A DNA stretch of 64,000 bases from Magnetococcales bacterium DCbin4. GTDB taxonomy: Bacteria; Pseudomonadota; Magnetococcia; Magnetococcales; UBA8363. This document shows, piece by piece, positions 42,813-54,087 of the stretch. Under the pieces are notes generated by a model. That model had not been told where the DNA came from, ran no database searches, and saw nothing but the letters and a program-made list of their open reading frames with translations. Each line of letters begins with the position of its first letter. Position 1 is the first letter of the stretch. The stretch is from NCBI GenBank assembly GCA_002753735.1, contig PEAN01000002.1:29530-93529 (forward strand). The letters run 5' to 3'. The position numbers and the translations under genes were made by a program.

Positions 42813-43715
42813 ATGGCAAAAATCATCATTACCGGAATTTGCGGGTTCATCGGACGCCATGTGGCCCATGCCCTGGTGGCCAGGGGGGATGAGGTTCACG
42901 GCATCGACCTGGCCGATGCCACCGCGTTGCCTGCGTCGGTCATCATGCATCGCGCCGATCTGGCCGACCTTGAAGCCTGTCGGCAACCGTTGACCGACGT
43001 GGATGGGATCATCCATCTGGCAGGTATCAGCCGGGTCAGCGAGGCACGGGCCCATCCTGAACGGACCCTGCGCGCCAACATCCTGGGATCGGCCCATCTG
43101 TTTCAGATCGCCGCCGCACAAAAAAACAAACCGTGGATCATCCTCGGCTCCACCCGTGAAGTGGAACTGTTGCATCAACGTGGTCAGCCACGCTCGTTGC
43201 AGGAACTCTATGCCATCAGCAAATCAACCATGGAATCGCTTGCCTTCAGTTTTGCTCGTGAAAGCGGCAACGCTCTGCTGGTCCTACGGCTGTCAGATGT
43301 CTATGGCGATCCCGGGGACCCCAGCAAAAAGCTGTTTCCCACCCTGATCCGCCGGGCCAGGGAACACCTTCCCCTCACCATCGACCCCAGCAGTCATGGG
43401 GTGCAATTCTATTTCACCCATATCGATGATGTCGTCCGCAGTGTGATTGAAGGCTGCCACCGGCTTGCAACCGCCGCCGCTCCCATCTACGCCCTTCAAA
43501 GGGTATGGGACTGCAAGCATCCCACGGGAAGCCTCGAACTGGCACGGATGATCACGGCCATCGGACACTCCAGCTCCACCATTCAATCCCCGCCCCCGAC
43601 CGTGACCATTGACCCCCAACCCGATTCAAACCTCCAGGAATTTCCCTTCACCCCCTCCATCTCGCTCGCCGAAGGGATTCGCCGACAGTTCGATACGACC
43701 GGAAAACATGGATGA
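42813..43715 (+). CDS. NAD-dependent sugar epimerase/dehydratase
   Basis: 300 residues of the extended short-chain dehydrogenase family. The dinucleotide site is TGICGFIGRH (GxxGxxG, G8/G11/G14), followed by IIHLAGISRV and the catalytic pair in YAISK. RLSDVYGDPG and FTHIDDVV are typical of nucleotide-sugar epimerases. It may supply the keto-sugar for the DegT-type enzyme next door, or act after it. The final ~40 residues are variable. Confidence 0.92.
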   Translation: MAKIIITGICGFIGRHVAHALVARGDEVHGIDLADATALPASVIMHRADLADLEACRQPLTDVDGIIHLAGISRVSEARAHPERTLRANILGSAHLFQIAAAQKNKPWIILGSTREVELLHQRGQPRSLQELYAISKSTMESLAFSFARESGNALLVLRLSDVYGDPGDPSKKLFPTLIRRAREHLPLTIDPSSHGVQFYFTHIDDVVRSVIEGCHRLATAAAPIYALQRVWDCKHPTGSLELARMITAIGHSSSTIQSPPPTVTIDPQPDSNLQEFPFTPSISLAEGIRRQFDTTGKHG

Positions 43716-43948
43716 CCTCCGACAACATGCCCACCCGATGGATCGTCGTCAGCAAGGATGAACCCCGAAATCGCGCCGCTCAACCCTGCAAAGAGATACC
43801 GGACATGGTGTTCCCGACAGAATCTGACCAGGTCAAGTTTGGAATGGCGGCATCTCCTTGTCACGACAGGGACAAAAATGATCATTTTATTGACACCAGG
43901 AGCACAACCACCCCTCACCATGGACCCAAACTGGTTGCAAACCCGTAG
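43712..43948 (+). CDS. Short doubtful ORF at the end of the glycan operon
   Basis: 78 residues, starting with ATGA overlap on the epimerase stop, which is the only support. Sequence MPTRWIVVSKDEPRNRAAQP... has no recognisable domain, is rich in Pro/His/Asp and has a neighbouring frame of equal openness. It may be a remnant of a truncated downstream operon gene or not translated at all. Confidence 0.25.
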   Translation: MTSDNMPTRWIVVSKDEPRNRAAQPCKEIPDMVFPTESDQVKFGMAASPCHDRDKNDHFIDTRSTTTPHHGPKLVANP

Positions 43949-44032
43949 GTTTTGATAATTGGCCAAATTATTGCAAACTTTCCGGCAAACCATCAATTGC
44001 AAGGATTGTGTTGGCCAGGGAGTGTACACATC

Positions 44033-45109
44033 ATGGAGATGGAACGGTTCACATTCAAAACATGGTTGTCGGGAATATTGGCATTCCTGATGCTGACTGT
44101 GGTCGGCGAAACCTCGGGCAATGAAAAAAACATGGCCTTATCGGGAATTGAACGCCAGGTCAAAACCGAAGCACCGGAACAAAAAACAACACGCACGCCA
44201 CTGCATACGGCCATCGAAAATGGCGATATGGCATTGGCGGAACGCTACGTCAGTGAAAAGAAATGGATCAATGACCGTTATGTCTTTGGCCTGACCCCTC
44301 TGCATTTCACGGTCATCCGGGACAACCAGCGCCTGGTCAAGAAACTATTGCTGGCAGGTGCAGATACTTCGTTGGCGGATCATCGGGGTGATACCCCCTT
44401 GCATATGGTGGCGGCGCACCAAGGCCCCCTGGAAATTGCTCAAATGCTGCTCGATGGTGGTGCCAATATCAATGCCATCAACCAGCAGGGCGGCACCCCA
44501 TTGCATTGGGCGGCGGGTGAAGGCAATCTGGCACTGGTCGGTTTGTTCCTGCAACGGGGAGCCAAACCCGACATCACCGACGTCAAGGGTGAAACCCCCC
44601 TGCACTGGGCCGTCGATTCATCGCGGCTGGACGTGGTTCGCCACCTCCTTCGTGCCGGCGCCGATCCGGGAAGGATCAATCTGAGTGGACGTTCGCCATT
44701 GCACCTGGCGGCGAAAAATGGCCAGTTGGACATCGCAACCCTTCTCATTGAACGTGGCGTCGACCTGGGAACACGGGGCGTGTCAGGCGATACCCCCCTT
44801 CATTGGGCGGCGGGACAGGGCAATGTTGACATGGTTCGTCTTTTTTCAATGCGAATCCGCGACCTCAATCCCCGGGCGAAACATGGTGAAACCCCCCTCC
44901 ACTGGGCCGTCTTCCGTGGCCATTATGATGTGGCGGCATTATTGATCGCATCGGGTGCCGACTGTAACGCAATGGACGCTTTGGGCAAGACCCCTCTGCA
45001 ACTGGCCCGCGCCAAAGGCCATGAAAAAATCGTCCAACTGTTGTTGCCCAGAAGTACCCTCAATACCGTTGATCGGACGCAAAAACCGGCCCCGGTCCCC
45101 AATATTTGA
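44033..45109 (+). CDS. Exported ankyrin-repeat protein
   Basis: 358 residues from ATG 44033 (AGGGAG upstream). The N-terminus FTFKTWLSGILAFLMLTVVGETSG is a signal peptide or anchor, so the protein should be periplasmic. From ~60 onward there are about nine ankyrin repeats with the TPLHxA...G..D...LLL.GAD pattern (GDTPLHMVAAHQGPLEIAQM, GGTPLHWAAGEGNLALVGLF, GETPLHWAVDSSRLDVVRHL, and so on to KTPLQLARAKGHEKIVQLLL). A protein-binding scaffold; the partner is unknown. A good terminator follows immediately. Confidence 0.9.
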   Translation: MEMERFTFKTWLSGILAFLMLTVVGETSGNEKNMALSGIERQVKTEAPEQKTTRTPLHTAIENGDMALAERYVSEKKWINDRYVFGLTPLHFTVIRDNQRLVKKLLLAGADTSLADHRGDTPLHMVAAHQGPLEIAQMLLDGGANINAINQQGGTPLHWAAGEGNLALVGLFLQRGAKPDITDVKGETPLHWAVDSSRLDVVRHLLRAGADPGRINLSGRSPLHLAAKNGQLDIATLLIERGVDLGTRGVSGDTPLHWAAGQGNVDMVRLFSMRIRDLNPRAKHGETPLHWAVFRGHYDVAALLIASGADCNAMDALGKTPLQLARAKGHEKIVQLLLPRSTLNTVDRTQKPAPVPNI

Positions 45110-45133
45110 AAAGATCCGTCCCAACCCATGGAC

Positions 45134-45170
45134 GGCACCGGCCATCTCCTGCCGGTGCTGTACATTTTTT
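45134..45170 (+). terminator. Intrinsic terminator after the ankyrin gene
   Basis: GCACCGGC, an eight-base loop, GCCGGTGC, then TGTACA and six T, beginning 25 bases after the stop. Confidence 0.75.
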
Positions 45171-45374
45171 CATATCCTTTGACCACAATCGGCATTGGAT
45201 GGTTGCCAAGGCGCGATGATCGGTGTATGGTTCCCCCGCAAAGAATGCTTCAGACGAGTCACGAATGGGGTGTGGCGTGACGGTGGCCCGGAAATATCGT
45301 CCTGCAAAATGGTCCTGCAAAATGATTGACGCCTGATATCCACCAACCCCCCTTACCGGATCCGAAAATCAGCG

Positions 45375-46322
45375 ATGCCTATTGACAAACTTAAAATTTT
45401 CTCAGGAAACGCCAACCCGGAACTGGGACGACGCATCTGCGAATATCTCTCCATCGACCTCGCCAATGCGACCATCCGGCATTTTTCTGATGGTGAAATT
45501 TTCGTCCAAATCGATGAAAACGTCCGCGGTCGCGACGTATTCGTCGTACAGCCCACCTCCTCCCCAGCCAACGATCATCTGATGGAATTGTTGATCATGG
45601 TGGATGCCTTGAGGCGGGCCTCGGCGGGGCGTATTACCGCCGTCATCCCCTACTACGGCTACGCCCGGCAGGACCGGAAGGAAGCGGGGAGAACACCCAT
45701 CACTTCCAAACTGGTTGCTGATCTTCTGCAGGCTGCGGGCGTCGAACGTGTGGTCACCATGGATCTCCATGCCGGCCAGATTCAGGGCTTTTTCAACATG
45801 CCCGTCGACAACCTCTATGCGACGCCCGTCCTCCTGGGTGCCGTCCGGCAAAAGGGGATCAAAAACGGCATGGTCATTTCCCCGGATGTGGGCGGTGTGG
45901 TCCGGGCCAGATCCTATGCCAAACGGCTCGACCTGGAACTGGCCATCATCGACAAAAGACGCCCTGCCGCCAATGTCGCCGAAGTCCATCACATCATCGG
46001 TGATGTCTCGGGAAAGAACTGCATTATCGTCGATGACATGGTGGACACTGCCGGAACCCTGGTCAAAGCGGCGGATGCCTTGATCGAACACGGTGCCAGC
46101 AGTGTCATCGCCGTCGCCAGTCATGGCGTCCTGTCGGGACCGGCGGTCAAACGGATTCAGGATTCTTCTTCCCTCGAACGACTGGTCATCACCGATACCA
46201 TCCGTCTGTCCAAGCAGGGCGAAGAATGCCCCAAAATCGAACGGCATTCGGTCTCCAGCCTTTTGGGTGAAGCCATCCGGCGCATCAGCGATGAAGAATC
46301 GGTCAGTTCCCTGTTTGTCTAA
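45375..46322 (+). CDS. prs: Ribose-phosphate pyrophosphokinase
   Basis: 315 residues. Makes PRPP from ribose 5-phosphate and ATP for nucleotide, histidine and tryptophan synthesis. Motifs: [50 protein letters not shown] (ATP site), [24 protein letters not shown], and the PRPP loop [18 protein letters not shown]. Full length for the class I enzyme. It is the first gene of a conserved cluster prs-rplY-pth-ychF, 139 bases upstream of rplY. Confidence 0.98.
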   Translation: MPIDKLKIFSGNANPELGRRICEYLSIDLANATIRHFSDGEIFVQIDENVRGRDVFVVQPTSSPANDHLMELLIMVDALRRASAGRITAVIPYYGYARQDRKEAGRTPITSKLVADLLQAAGVERVVTMDLHAGQIQGFFNMPVDNLYATPVLLGAVRQKGIKNGMVISPDVGGVVRARSYAKRLDLELAIIDKRRPAANVAEVHHIIGDVSGKNCIIVDDMVDTAGTLVKAADALIEHGASSVIAVASHGVLSGPAVKRIQDSSSLERLVITDTIRLSKQGEECPKIERHSVSSLLGEAIRRISDEESVSSLFV

Positions 46323-46461
46323 ACATCGGGCGAAAAGCATCATTTACAGCGTTATCTGACGCTTGGTTGTACTGTTTTTTTAACGGCCGGCACCCCTGGA
46401 GGCCGGTCGGGATCGGGGGCGTACCCCCTTAATACCTTCAATTCAATCATGGAGTCGTATC

Positions 46462-47100
46462 ATGGCAGTCATCAAAGCCACCAAAAGAGACGGGACCGGC
46501 AAGGGGGTGGCCCGTCAACTGCGTCGGGATGGTCGTGTCCCCGCAGTGCTGTATGGCGGTCCCAAAACAAAAAGCAACCTCAACCTGTCTCTGGAAATGC
46601 GGGAATTGTTGAAAACCCTCGAAGTTGAAGGGTCCAACATTCGGGTCAAGGTCATCGAACTCGTCATCGAAGGGGCCGGGACCGAAAAAGCCCTGATGCG
46701 TGGATTACAAGTTCATCCCGTCAGTGGCAGACCGGTTCATGTCGATTTCATGCGGTTCGACGCGCACCAGAAGATTCAGGTGATGATCCCCATCCATGTG
46801 GTCGACGAAGATCAATGCCCCGGCATTCGGAGCGGCGGCATCCTTCAGCTCGTGCAACACGAAATGGAAATCCATTGCCAGGCGGGTGCCATTCCCGAAT
46901 CCATCAATATATCCGTCAAAGGGTTGGAAATTGGCCACTCGATCCATCTGCGCGACATCCAACTCCCCCAGGGAACCGAAGTCCATGGTGATCAGAACAT
47001 GACCATCGTGACAATGGTCGGAATCAAGGCAGAGCAGATCGAGGAAGGGGCACCTGAAGCACCCGAAACAGCTACCCCGACAACGCCTGAAGCCTCCTGA
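46462..47100 (+). CDS. rplY: 50S ribosomal protein L25/general stress protein Ctc
   Basis: 212 residues with GGAG seven bases before the start. The N-terminal L25 domain (AVIKATKRDGTGKGVARQLRRDGRVPAVLYGG) binds 5S rRNA; the C-terminal TL5/Ctc beta domain starts at ~95 (HVDFMRFDAHQKIQVMIPIHVVDEDQCPGIRSGGIL) and is followed by an acidic alanine/proline-rich tail. The two-domain form is usual outside gammaproteobacteria. The gene precedes pth, as in many bacteria. Confidence 0.97.
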   Translation: MAVIKATKRDGTGKGVARQLRRDGRVPAVLYGGPKTKSNLNLSLEMRELLKTLEVEGSNIRVKVIELVIEGAGTEKALMRGLQVHPVSGRPVHVDFMRFDAHQKIQVMIPIHVVDEDQCPGIRSGGILQLVQHEMEIHCQAGAIPESINISVKGLEIGHSIHLRDIQLPQGTEVHGDQNMTIVTMVGIKAEQIEEGAPEAPETATPTTPEAS

Positions 47101-47126
47101 TTTCCAATTCAGTTGGGACATTCATC

Positions 47127-47723
47127 ATGATCCTTCTGGTGGGTCTGGGCAATCCCGGACCCAAATACCAGGGGACGAGACATAACATTGGCTTCGATGC
47201 TGTGGAATGTCTCGTCCGTCATTTTGGCCTTTCGACCGGCGGGACCCGTTTTGGAGGATGGTTTGGTACAGGACGGGTTGAAGGACAGTCGGCCGCATGG
47301 CTGTGTCCGCAAACCTACATGAACCTGTCGGGAAACTCTGTGGGAGAAGCGGTTCGGTTTTACCAACTCCCCCTGAATCAGGTGGTGGTCTTTCATGATG
47401 ATCTGGACCTGGCACCGGGTCGGATCAAGATCAAGCTGGGGGGAGGTCATGGGGGACACAATGGCCTGAAATCGATTCAGCAGGTCCTCTCCTCCCCCGA
47501 TTTTCTGCGTGTCCGTTTGGGAATCGGGCGCCCACCGGGGACCATGGATCCCGCCCGTTATGTCCTGGACTCTTTTGCCATGGAGGAACGGACCATGATG
47601 GATGCGTCCCTGGCCAAACTTCCCGACATGATCCCGTTCCTGTTGCAGGGTGATGTCTCTGGCGCGATGAATCATCTGGGACGCATGGTACAGCAACCCG
47701 GGAATCCAAAAGAAGTATCCTGA
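47127..47723 (+). CDS. pth: Peptidyl-tRNA hydrolase
   Basis: 198 residues. Releases peptides from peptidyl-tRNA dropped by ribosomes. VGLGNPGPKYQGTRHNIGFDAVE contains the catalytic His19 and the substrate asparagine; KPQTYMNLSG is represented by CPQTYMNLSGNSVGEA; VFHDDLDLAPGRIKIKLGGGHGGHNGLKSI carries the conserved Asp and the GGGHGGHNGL loop. Length is normal. It is 26 bases after rplY and 25 before ychF, so one operon. Confidence 0.98.
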   Translation: MILLVGLGNPGPKYQGTRHNIGFDAVECLVRHFGLSTGGTRFGGWFGTGRVEGQSAAWLCPQTYMNLSGNSVGEAVRFYQLPLNQVVVFHDDLDLAPGRIKIKLGGGHGGHNGLKSIQQVLSSPDFLRVRLGIGRPPGTMDPARYVLDSFAMEERTMMDASLAKLPDMIPFLLQGDVSGAMNHLGRMVQQPGNPKEVS

Positions 47724-47748
47724 AGCTTGTGGAGGCAGTGGTAACGTC

Positions 47749-48858
47749 ATGGCTTTGCAGTGTGGCATCGTGGGTCTTCCCAATGTGGGTAAATCGACCA
47801 TTTTCAATGCGTTGACATCGGCGGGGGCGCAAATCGCCAACTATCCGTTCTGCACCATCGAACCCAACGTGGGCGTGGTCACGGTTCAGGATCCGCGTCT
47901 CGAAGCCATTTCAAACATTGTACAACCTGCCAAGATCATTCCGACGGTGATGGAATTCCTTGATATCGCGGGCCTGGTCAAAGGGGCATCCAAGGGCGAA
48001 GGGTTGGGCAATCAATTTTTAGGCAACATACGACAGGTGGATGCGGTTGCCCATGTGGTCCGTTGTTTTGAAAATGATGATGTGACCCATGTTCATGGCA
48101 CGATTGATCCCGCCTCCGACATTGAGGTCATCGACACCGAACTGATGCTGGCTGATTTGGCAAGCGTGGAAAAACGGCGTGATACGGTCATCCGCAAGGC
48201 CCGTTCGGGAGACAAGGAAGCTCGTTTTTTGACTGCGGTCTATGACAAGGTGATTCTTGGCTTGAACGAGGGCAAACCCATCCGTGCCCTTGGTTTGTCA
48301 CCCGAGGAAAAGGTGGCCATGCGTGATCTGTTTCCTTTGACCGCCAAGCCGGTATTGTATGTTTGCAACGTCGATGACCAATCGGCGGCGGCGGCCCAGA
48401 TTCCGGGACAGCATCCCCTGACCGACGCCGTCCGTGCCCGGGCTGCCCGGGAGGGAGCAGAGGTGGTTGCCATTTGCGGCGCCATGGAGGCGGAAATCGC
48501 CCAGCTTGAAGCGGAAGAAAAGCAGGCATTTTTGGATGATCTGGGACTCAAGGAACCGGGCCTGGATCGGCTGATCCGGCACGCCTATCGCCTGTTGGGC
48601 TTGATGACGTTTTTTACCGCAGGACCCAAGGAAGTTCGAGCCTGGACCGTGGTTTCAGGGGCCAAGGCACCCAATGCGGCAGGCGTCATCCATACCGATT
48701 TTGAACGGGGTTTCATCCGGGCCGAAGTGATTTCCTATGACGATTTCGTGGCGTGTGGCGGAGAGTCGGGTGCCAAGGAGAAGGGAAAACTGCGGGTAGA
48801 GGGAAAAGAATATACGGTCGCAGACGGTGATGTCATGCATTTCCGCTTTAATGTGTAA
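47749..48858 (+). CDS. ychF: Redox-regulated ATPase YchF
   Basis: 369 residues. Obg-family P-loop protein that prefers ATP and associates with ribosomes. GIVGLPNVGKSTIFNALTSA is the P-loop; DIAGLVKGASKGEGLGNQFLGNIR is the switch II region; VLYVCNVDDQS replaces the NKxD GTP-specificity motif, in line with ATP use. A coiled-coil (helical arm) follows, and the C-terminal TGS-like domain reads AGVIHTDFERGFIRAEVISYDDFV. Last gene of the prs cluster. Confidence 0.97.
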   Translation: MALQCGIVGLPNVGKSTIFNALTSAGAQIANYPFCTIEPNVGVVTVQDPRLEAISNIVQPAKIIPTVMEFLDIAGLVKGASKGEGLGNQFLGNIRQVDAVAHVVRCFENDDVTHVHGTIDPASDIEVIDTELMLADLASVEKRRDTVIRKARSGDKEARFLTAVYDKVILGLNEGKPIRALGLSPEEKVAMRDLFPLTAKPVLYVCNVDDQSAAAAQIPGQHPLTDAVRARAAREGAEVVAICGAMEAEIAQLEAEEKQAFLDDLGLKEPGLDRLIRHAYRLLGLMTFFTAGPKEVRAWTVVSGAKAPNAAGVIHTDFERGFIRAEVISYDDFVACGGESGAKEKGKLRVEGKEYTVADGDVMHFRFNV

Positions 48859-48927
48859 GAAACAAAGAGTCTGACGGAAATCCCCATCTTTCATACCCGC
48901 GCAGACGGGAATTTTTCTGGGACTTTT

Positions 48928-49713
48928 TCAAACGGTAAAATCCTTGACCTCGTCCTCCTCCACCTCCTTGCCCTCTGCCAGAAGACGCCGATACTCACGA
49001 TGGCTGTGAAAGGCGGAAGCCAGATAGATACCACTCAGCAAAAACAGCGTCACTGCCAGATGAATCGTTAAGACAGCAAGAAAAACAACCACCCCCACCA
49101 ATGTCAAAAACGGACGGGACTTGTGCCAGTCCAAATCTTTCATACTGCGGAAACGGATGTTGCTCACCATCAGGATGCCCAAGGCATAGACCAACACCAA
49201 CGGCAGCCACGCCCACCCCCCATAACCACTTCCCGGACGCGGCAACTCCCATCCCATTTCCAGATAGAACAACAACGTCGCAACCAGGATGCCCGCAGCA
49301 GCCGGAATGGGCAACCCCTGGAAATAACGCTTGAAAACCCGCTCATCCCCCACATAGTGCTGCACATTGAACCGGGCCAGACGCAACGCGCCACACACCG
49401 CATACAAAAATGCCCCCGCCCAACCCACACGATTGAACGGAATCAAAGCCCATTGATGAATCAACACCGCCGGGGCGATGCCAAAGGAGAGAAAGTCGGC
49501 CAGGCTGTCGTATTCCTTGCCAAAGGCGCTGGTCGCATTCATCGCCCGAGCCACCCGGCCATCCAGGCCATCGATGATGCCCGCCGCGACGATGGCCAAG
49601 GCACCGCGTTCATACTGCCCGGTCAACGCCGCCATGATGGCATAGAAGCCAAAGAACATCCCACCCGTGGTCAACAGGCTCGGGAAAATATAGGCACCTC
49701 TTTTCCCTGTCAT
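48928..49713 (-). CDS. pssA: CDP-diacylglycerol-serine O-phosphatidyltransferase
   Basis: 261 residues from ATG 49713; a longer in-frame extension overlaps psd and is rejected. The CDP-alcohol phosphatidyltransferase signature reads DGLDGRVARAMNATSAFGKEYDSLADFLSFG. Seven to eight hydrophobic helices follow, and the acidic tail ends KEVEEDEVKDF. It makes phosphatidylserine, which Psd decarboxylates to phosphatidylethanolamine. It starts one base after the psd stop, a clear two-gene operon. Confidence 0.95.
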   Translation of the reverse strand: MTGKRGAYIFPSLLTTGGMFFGFYAIMAALTGQYERGALAIVAAGIIDGLDGRVARAMNATSAFGKEYDSLADFLSFGIAPAVLIHQWALIPFNRVGWAGAFLYAVCGALRLARFNVQHYVGDERVFKRYFQGLPIPAAAGILVATLLFYLEMGWELPRPGSGYGGWAWLPLVLVYALGILMVSNIRFRSMKDLDWHKSRPFLTLVGVVVFLAVLTIHLAVTLFLLSGIYLASAFHSHREYRRLLAEGKEVEEDEVKDFTV

Positions 49714-49714
49714 T

Positions 49715-50374
49715 TCAACCACCCGTCTCCAACTCCAACCGCGCCATGACCGTCTCGCCCGCCCGCGTCCGATCCCCCAGTGCCAGCAGGATCTGCGCCT
49801 CCCGTGGCAGATACAGATCCACACGCGACCCGAAACGAATCAACCCGAACCGCTCGCCCCGTTCCAGACGATCCCCCTGCCGCACCCGGCAGACAATCCT
49901 TCGAGCCACCAATCCCGCCACCTGAACAAAAACCACCGCAATCCCATGCTCCCCCTTCATGAGGAGTTCCATCCGTTCATTTTCCACGGAAGCCTTATCC
50001 AGTTCGGCATTGAGGAAACGGCCCGGATGGTAGGCCAATGCCTCGATCCGACCCGTCATGGGAACACGGTTGACATGAACACTGAACACATTCATGAAGA
50101 TGGAACATTTACGCGCCGGACCCAACCCCAATGGGGCCTGGGCCACTTCCTCAATGGCCACCACCCGACCATCCGCCGGAGCCACCCATATTCCAGGCTC
50201 CGTAGGAGTCACACGCTCTGGATCACGGAAGAACCAGACACACCAAACCGTCAACAACCAAAACGGCAACATGCAGGCCAGATTGGGTAGAATCATACTG
50301 GCCAATCCGGCAACCACCGCGAACCCAAGGATGAATGGCCACCCTTCCCTTGCCACCGGACTCCTGATGACCAT
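49715..50374 (-). CDS. psd: Phosphatidylserine decarboxylase proenzyme, short type
   Basis: 219 residues from ATG 50374, nine bases after GGGAG (TTG 50383 is also in frame but too near that site). PEGLxxA...ADGRVVAIEE, CSIFMNVFSVHVNRVPMTGRIEALAYHPGRFLNAELDKAS and the self-cleavage site RFGSRVDLYLP, whose serine becomes the pyruvoyl group, mark the short (archaeal/rhizobial-type) Psd. Two hydrophobic helices at the N-terminus anchor it in the inner membrane. Operon with pssA. Confidence 0.95.
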   Translation of the reverse strand: MVIRSPVAREGWPFILGFAVVAGLASMILPNLACMLPFWLLTVWCVWFFRDPERVTPTEPGIWVAPADGRVVAIEEVAQAPLGLGPARKCSIFMNVFSVHVNRVPMTGRIEALAYHPGRFLNAELDKASVENERMELLMKGEHGIAVVFVQVAGLVARRIVCRVRQGDRLERGERFGLIRFGSRVDLYLPREAQILLALGDRTRAGETVMARLELETGG

Positions 50375-50404
50375 CGCGCGCAACTCCCCAGAAGATATTC
50401 AAGT

Positions 50405-50581
50405 AAAGAAAGGGGTCTCAAGGGATTGCCCCCAGGGTTTTGATTTTGAGAAGACACAGGCAGAAAATCAAAACCCTGGGGGACTTCGTCCCCCAAACCC
50501 CCTGTAGGGGATGTAAAAACAAGATCAAAGTCAAAATCCTGGGGGCAATCCCCCAGACCCCTTTTTTTTCTTGATCATTAG
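50405..50581. repeat. Long imperfect palindrome element, copy B
   Basis: The outer arms AGGGGTCTCAAGGGATTGCC and the complement-like GGGGGCAATCCCCCAGACCC enclose two further copies of the arm core (CCCTGGGGGACTTCGTCCCC and CCCAGGGTTTTGATTTTG). T-rich tracts follow on the right. It lies between psd and ilvC, both read leftward, and may also act as a terminator for one of them. Confidence 0.7.
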
Positions 50582-50609
50582 AATGTCAGCACGCCTTGAA
50601 AAATCGGTA

Positions 50610-52198
<1,589 letters not shown>

Positions 52199-52216
52199 CC
52201 GTTTCATCTCCTTATA

Positions 52217-53914
52217 CTAAAGCAGGATCATTTCGTTCAATGCCTTGCCCGCCGGCACCATGGGATACACATTGGATTCCTCCGCAACGCGAAAATCCAT
52301 GACGACCGTCTGATCGGTAGCCAGCGCCTGACGGATTGTCGGTTCCACCTCATCAGGACGGGTTGCCCGCAACCCAACGGCGCCATAGGCTTCGGCCAGT
52401 TTGACGAAGTCAGGGGCACCTGTTGCCATGTGGGATTGGGAATACCTCCCTTCATAGAAGATTTGCTGCCACTGGCGCACCATCCCCAGATAACTGTTAT
52501 TGAGAATGGCGATTTTTACGGGAAGGCGAAATTGACAGCAAGTTGCCAATTCCTGGCTGTTCATCTGGAACGAACCATCACCGGTAATCAGGATGACCGT
52601 CTCTCCGGGCAGGGCGACACTGGCCCCCATGGCGGCAGGTAGGCCATAACCCATCGTCCCCAGCCCCCCCGAAGTCAACCAACGCCGGGGCCGATCAAAC
52701 GGATAGAATTGAGCCGCCCACATTTGATGCTGACCCACATCGGTGGAGACGATGGCATTGGCCTGGGTCAAATCCCGCAATTTTTCAATGACGAATTGGG
52801 GCTCGATCCAATCTTTCCCCTGGTGATAACGGAGACAAAGTTTTTCACGCCAAACATCGATTTGACGCCACCACGGTTTCAGATCGGGTTGCTGATCCCG
52901 GGCGCCCGGGACCTCCAGCAAGGCGATCATCTGCCCCAGGACATTTTTGACATCACCCACGATGGGCAGATGGACCTTGACATTTTTTGAGATGGATGTC
53001 GGATCGATGTCCACATGAATGATTTTGGCATTGGGGGCGAACTGGGAAATCTTTCCCGTCACCCGATCATCGAAACGAGCACCGATGGCCAGCAACAGAT
53101 CACAATTGGACACCGCCATGTTGGCTTCATAGGTGCCATGCATTCCCAGCATCCCGACAAACAACGGATCGGAGGCGGGAAAACCACCCAAACCCATGAG
53201 CGTATTGGTGATCGGCGCCCCGATGAGGCGGGTCATACGGGTCAGCTCGGCGGCGGCATTGGATAAGATGACCCCGCCCCCGGTATAGATCATCGGACGT
53301 TGCGCCTCCAGAATCATGGAGACAGCCTTTTTCACCTGCCGGGCATTACCGATGACCGTCGGGTTGTAGGAACGAATCCGAACCTCGCTGCCACAGTCCT
53401 CATAATCACAAAGGGCAGCGGTGACATCCTTGGGCAGATCCACCACCACCGGTCCAGGTCGCCCGGTGCGTGCGATATGGAATGCCTCACGCAACACCCG
53501 AGCCAGATCGGTCACACGGCGGACCAGGAAATTGTGTTTGGTACAGGAACGGGTGATACCGACGGTATCCGCCTCCTGAAAGGCATCATTGCCGATCAGA
53601 TCCACCGGCACCTGCCCTGAAATGCATACCAGGGGGATGGAATCCATATTGGCGGTCGCCAGACCGGTCACCGCATTGGTCGCACCAGGCCCCGAGGTCA
53701 CCAGTGCCACCCCCACCTCGCCACTGACCCGGGCATAGCCGTCAGCGGCATGCACCGCACCCTGCTCGTGACGGCAGAGGATATGGTTCAACTCCGGATG
53801 TTTAAACATGGCATCGTAGATGTGCAACACCGATCCACCCGGATAACCGAACACATGGCGCACCTTCAGATCAAGCAATGTCCTGACGACAATTTGAGCC
53901 CCAGTCAATTCCAC
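52217..53914 (-). CDS. ilvB: Acetolactate synthase large (catalytic) subunit
   Basis: 565 residues from GTG 53914 with GGGAG upstream. Thiamine-diphosphate enzyme producing acetolactate or acetohydroxybutyrate. FGYPGGSVLHIYDAM, CRHEQGAVHAADGYAR with the catalytic glutamate, TSGPGATNAVTGLATA, QEADTVGITRSCTKHNFLV and the ThDP site GDGSFQMNSQELATCCQFRLPVKIAILNN are all in place. First gene of the ilvBNC operon. Confidence 0.97.
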   Translation of the reverse strand: MELTGAQIVVRTLLDLKVRHVFGYPGGSVLHIYDAMFKHPELNHILCRHEQGAVHAADGYARVSGEVGVALVTSGPGATNAVTGLATANMDSIPLVCISGQVPVDLIGNDAFQEADTVGITRSCTKHNFLVRRVTDLARVLREAFHIARTGRPGPVVVDLPKDVTAALCDYEDCGSEVRIRSYNPTVIGNARQVKKAVSMILEAQRPMIYTGGGVILSNAAAELTRMTRLIGAPITNTLMGLGGFPASDPLFVGMLGMHGTYEANMAVSNCDLLLAIGARFDDRVTGKISQFAPNAKIIHVDIDPTSISKNVKVHLPIVGDVKNVLGQMIALLEVPGARDQQPDLKPWWRQIDVWREKLCLRYHQGKDWIEPQFVIEKLRDLTQANAIVSTDVGQHQMWAAQFYPFDRPRRWLTSGGLGTMGYGLPAAMGASVALPGETVILITGDGSFQMNSQELATCCQFRLPVKIAILNNSYLGMVRQWQQIFYEGRYSQSHMATGAPDFVKLAEAYGAVGLRATRPDEVEPTIRQALATDQTVVMDFRVAEESNVYPMVPAGKALNEMILL

Positions 53915-54087
53915 TTCGGCACTCCCATTTCAACCGGACAACGAAATCAAAATCCTTTGGAAGCGGTTCCATCCGACCTCCGTCTCCACGCTCCCGCCGC
54001 CATCGGAAACATGGAACTATGATGATTCGCGCAACCGGTGTCAACGGACACCGGTTGCATGATCAACCCTTACGTCAAGGAAAGGAT

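Noticed and set aside
45402..46343. 313-codon frame antisense to prs
   Set aside because: It is a shadow of an unmistakable core gene; its composition follows the prs codons and there is no independent support.
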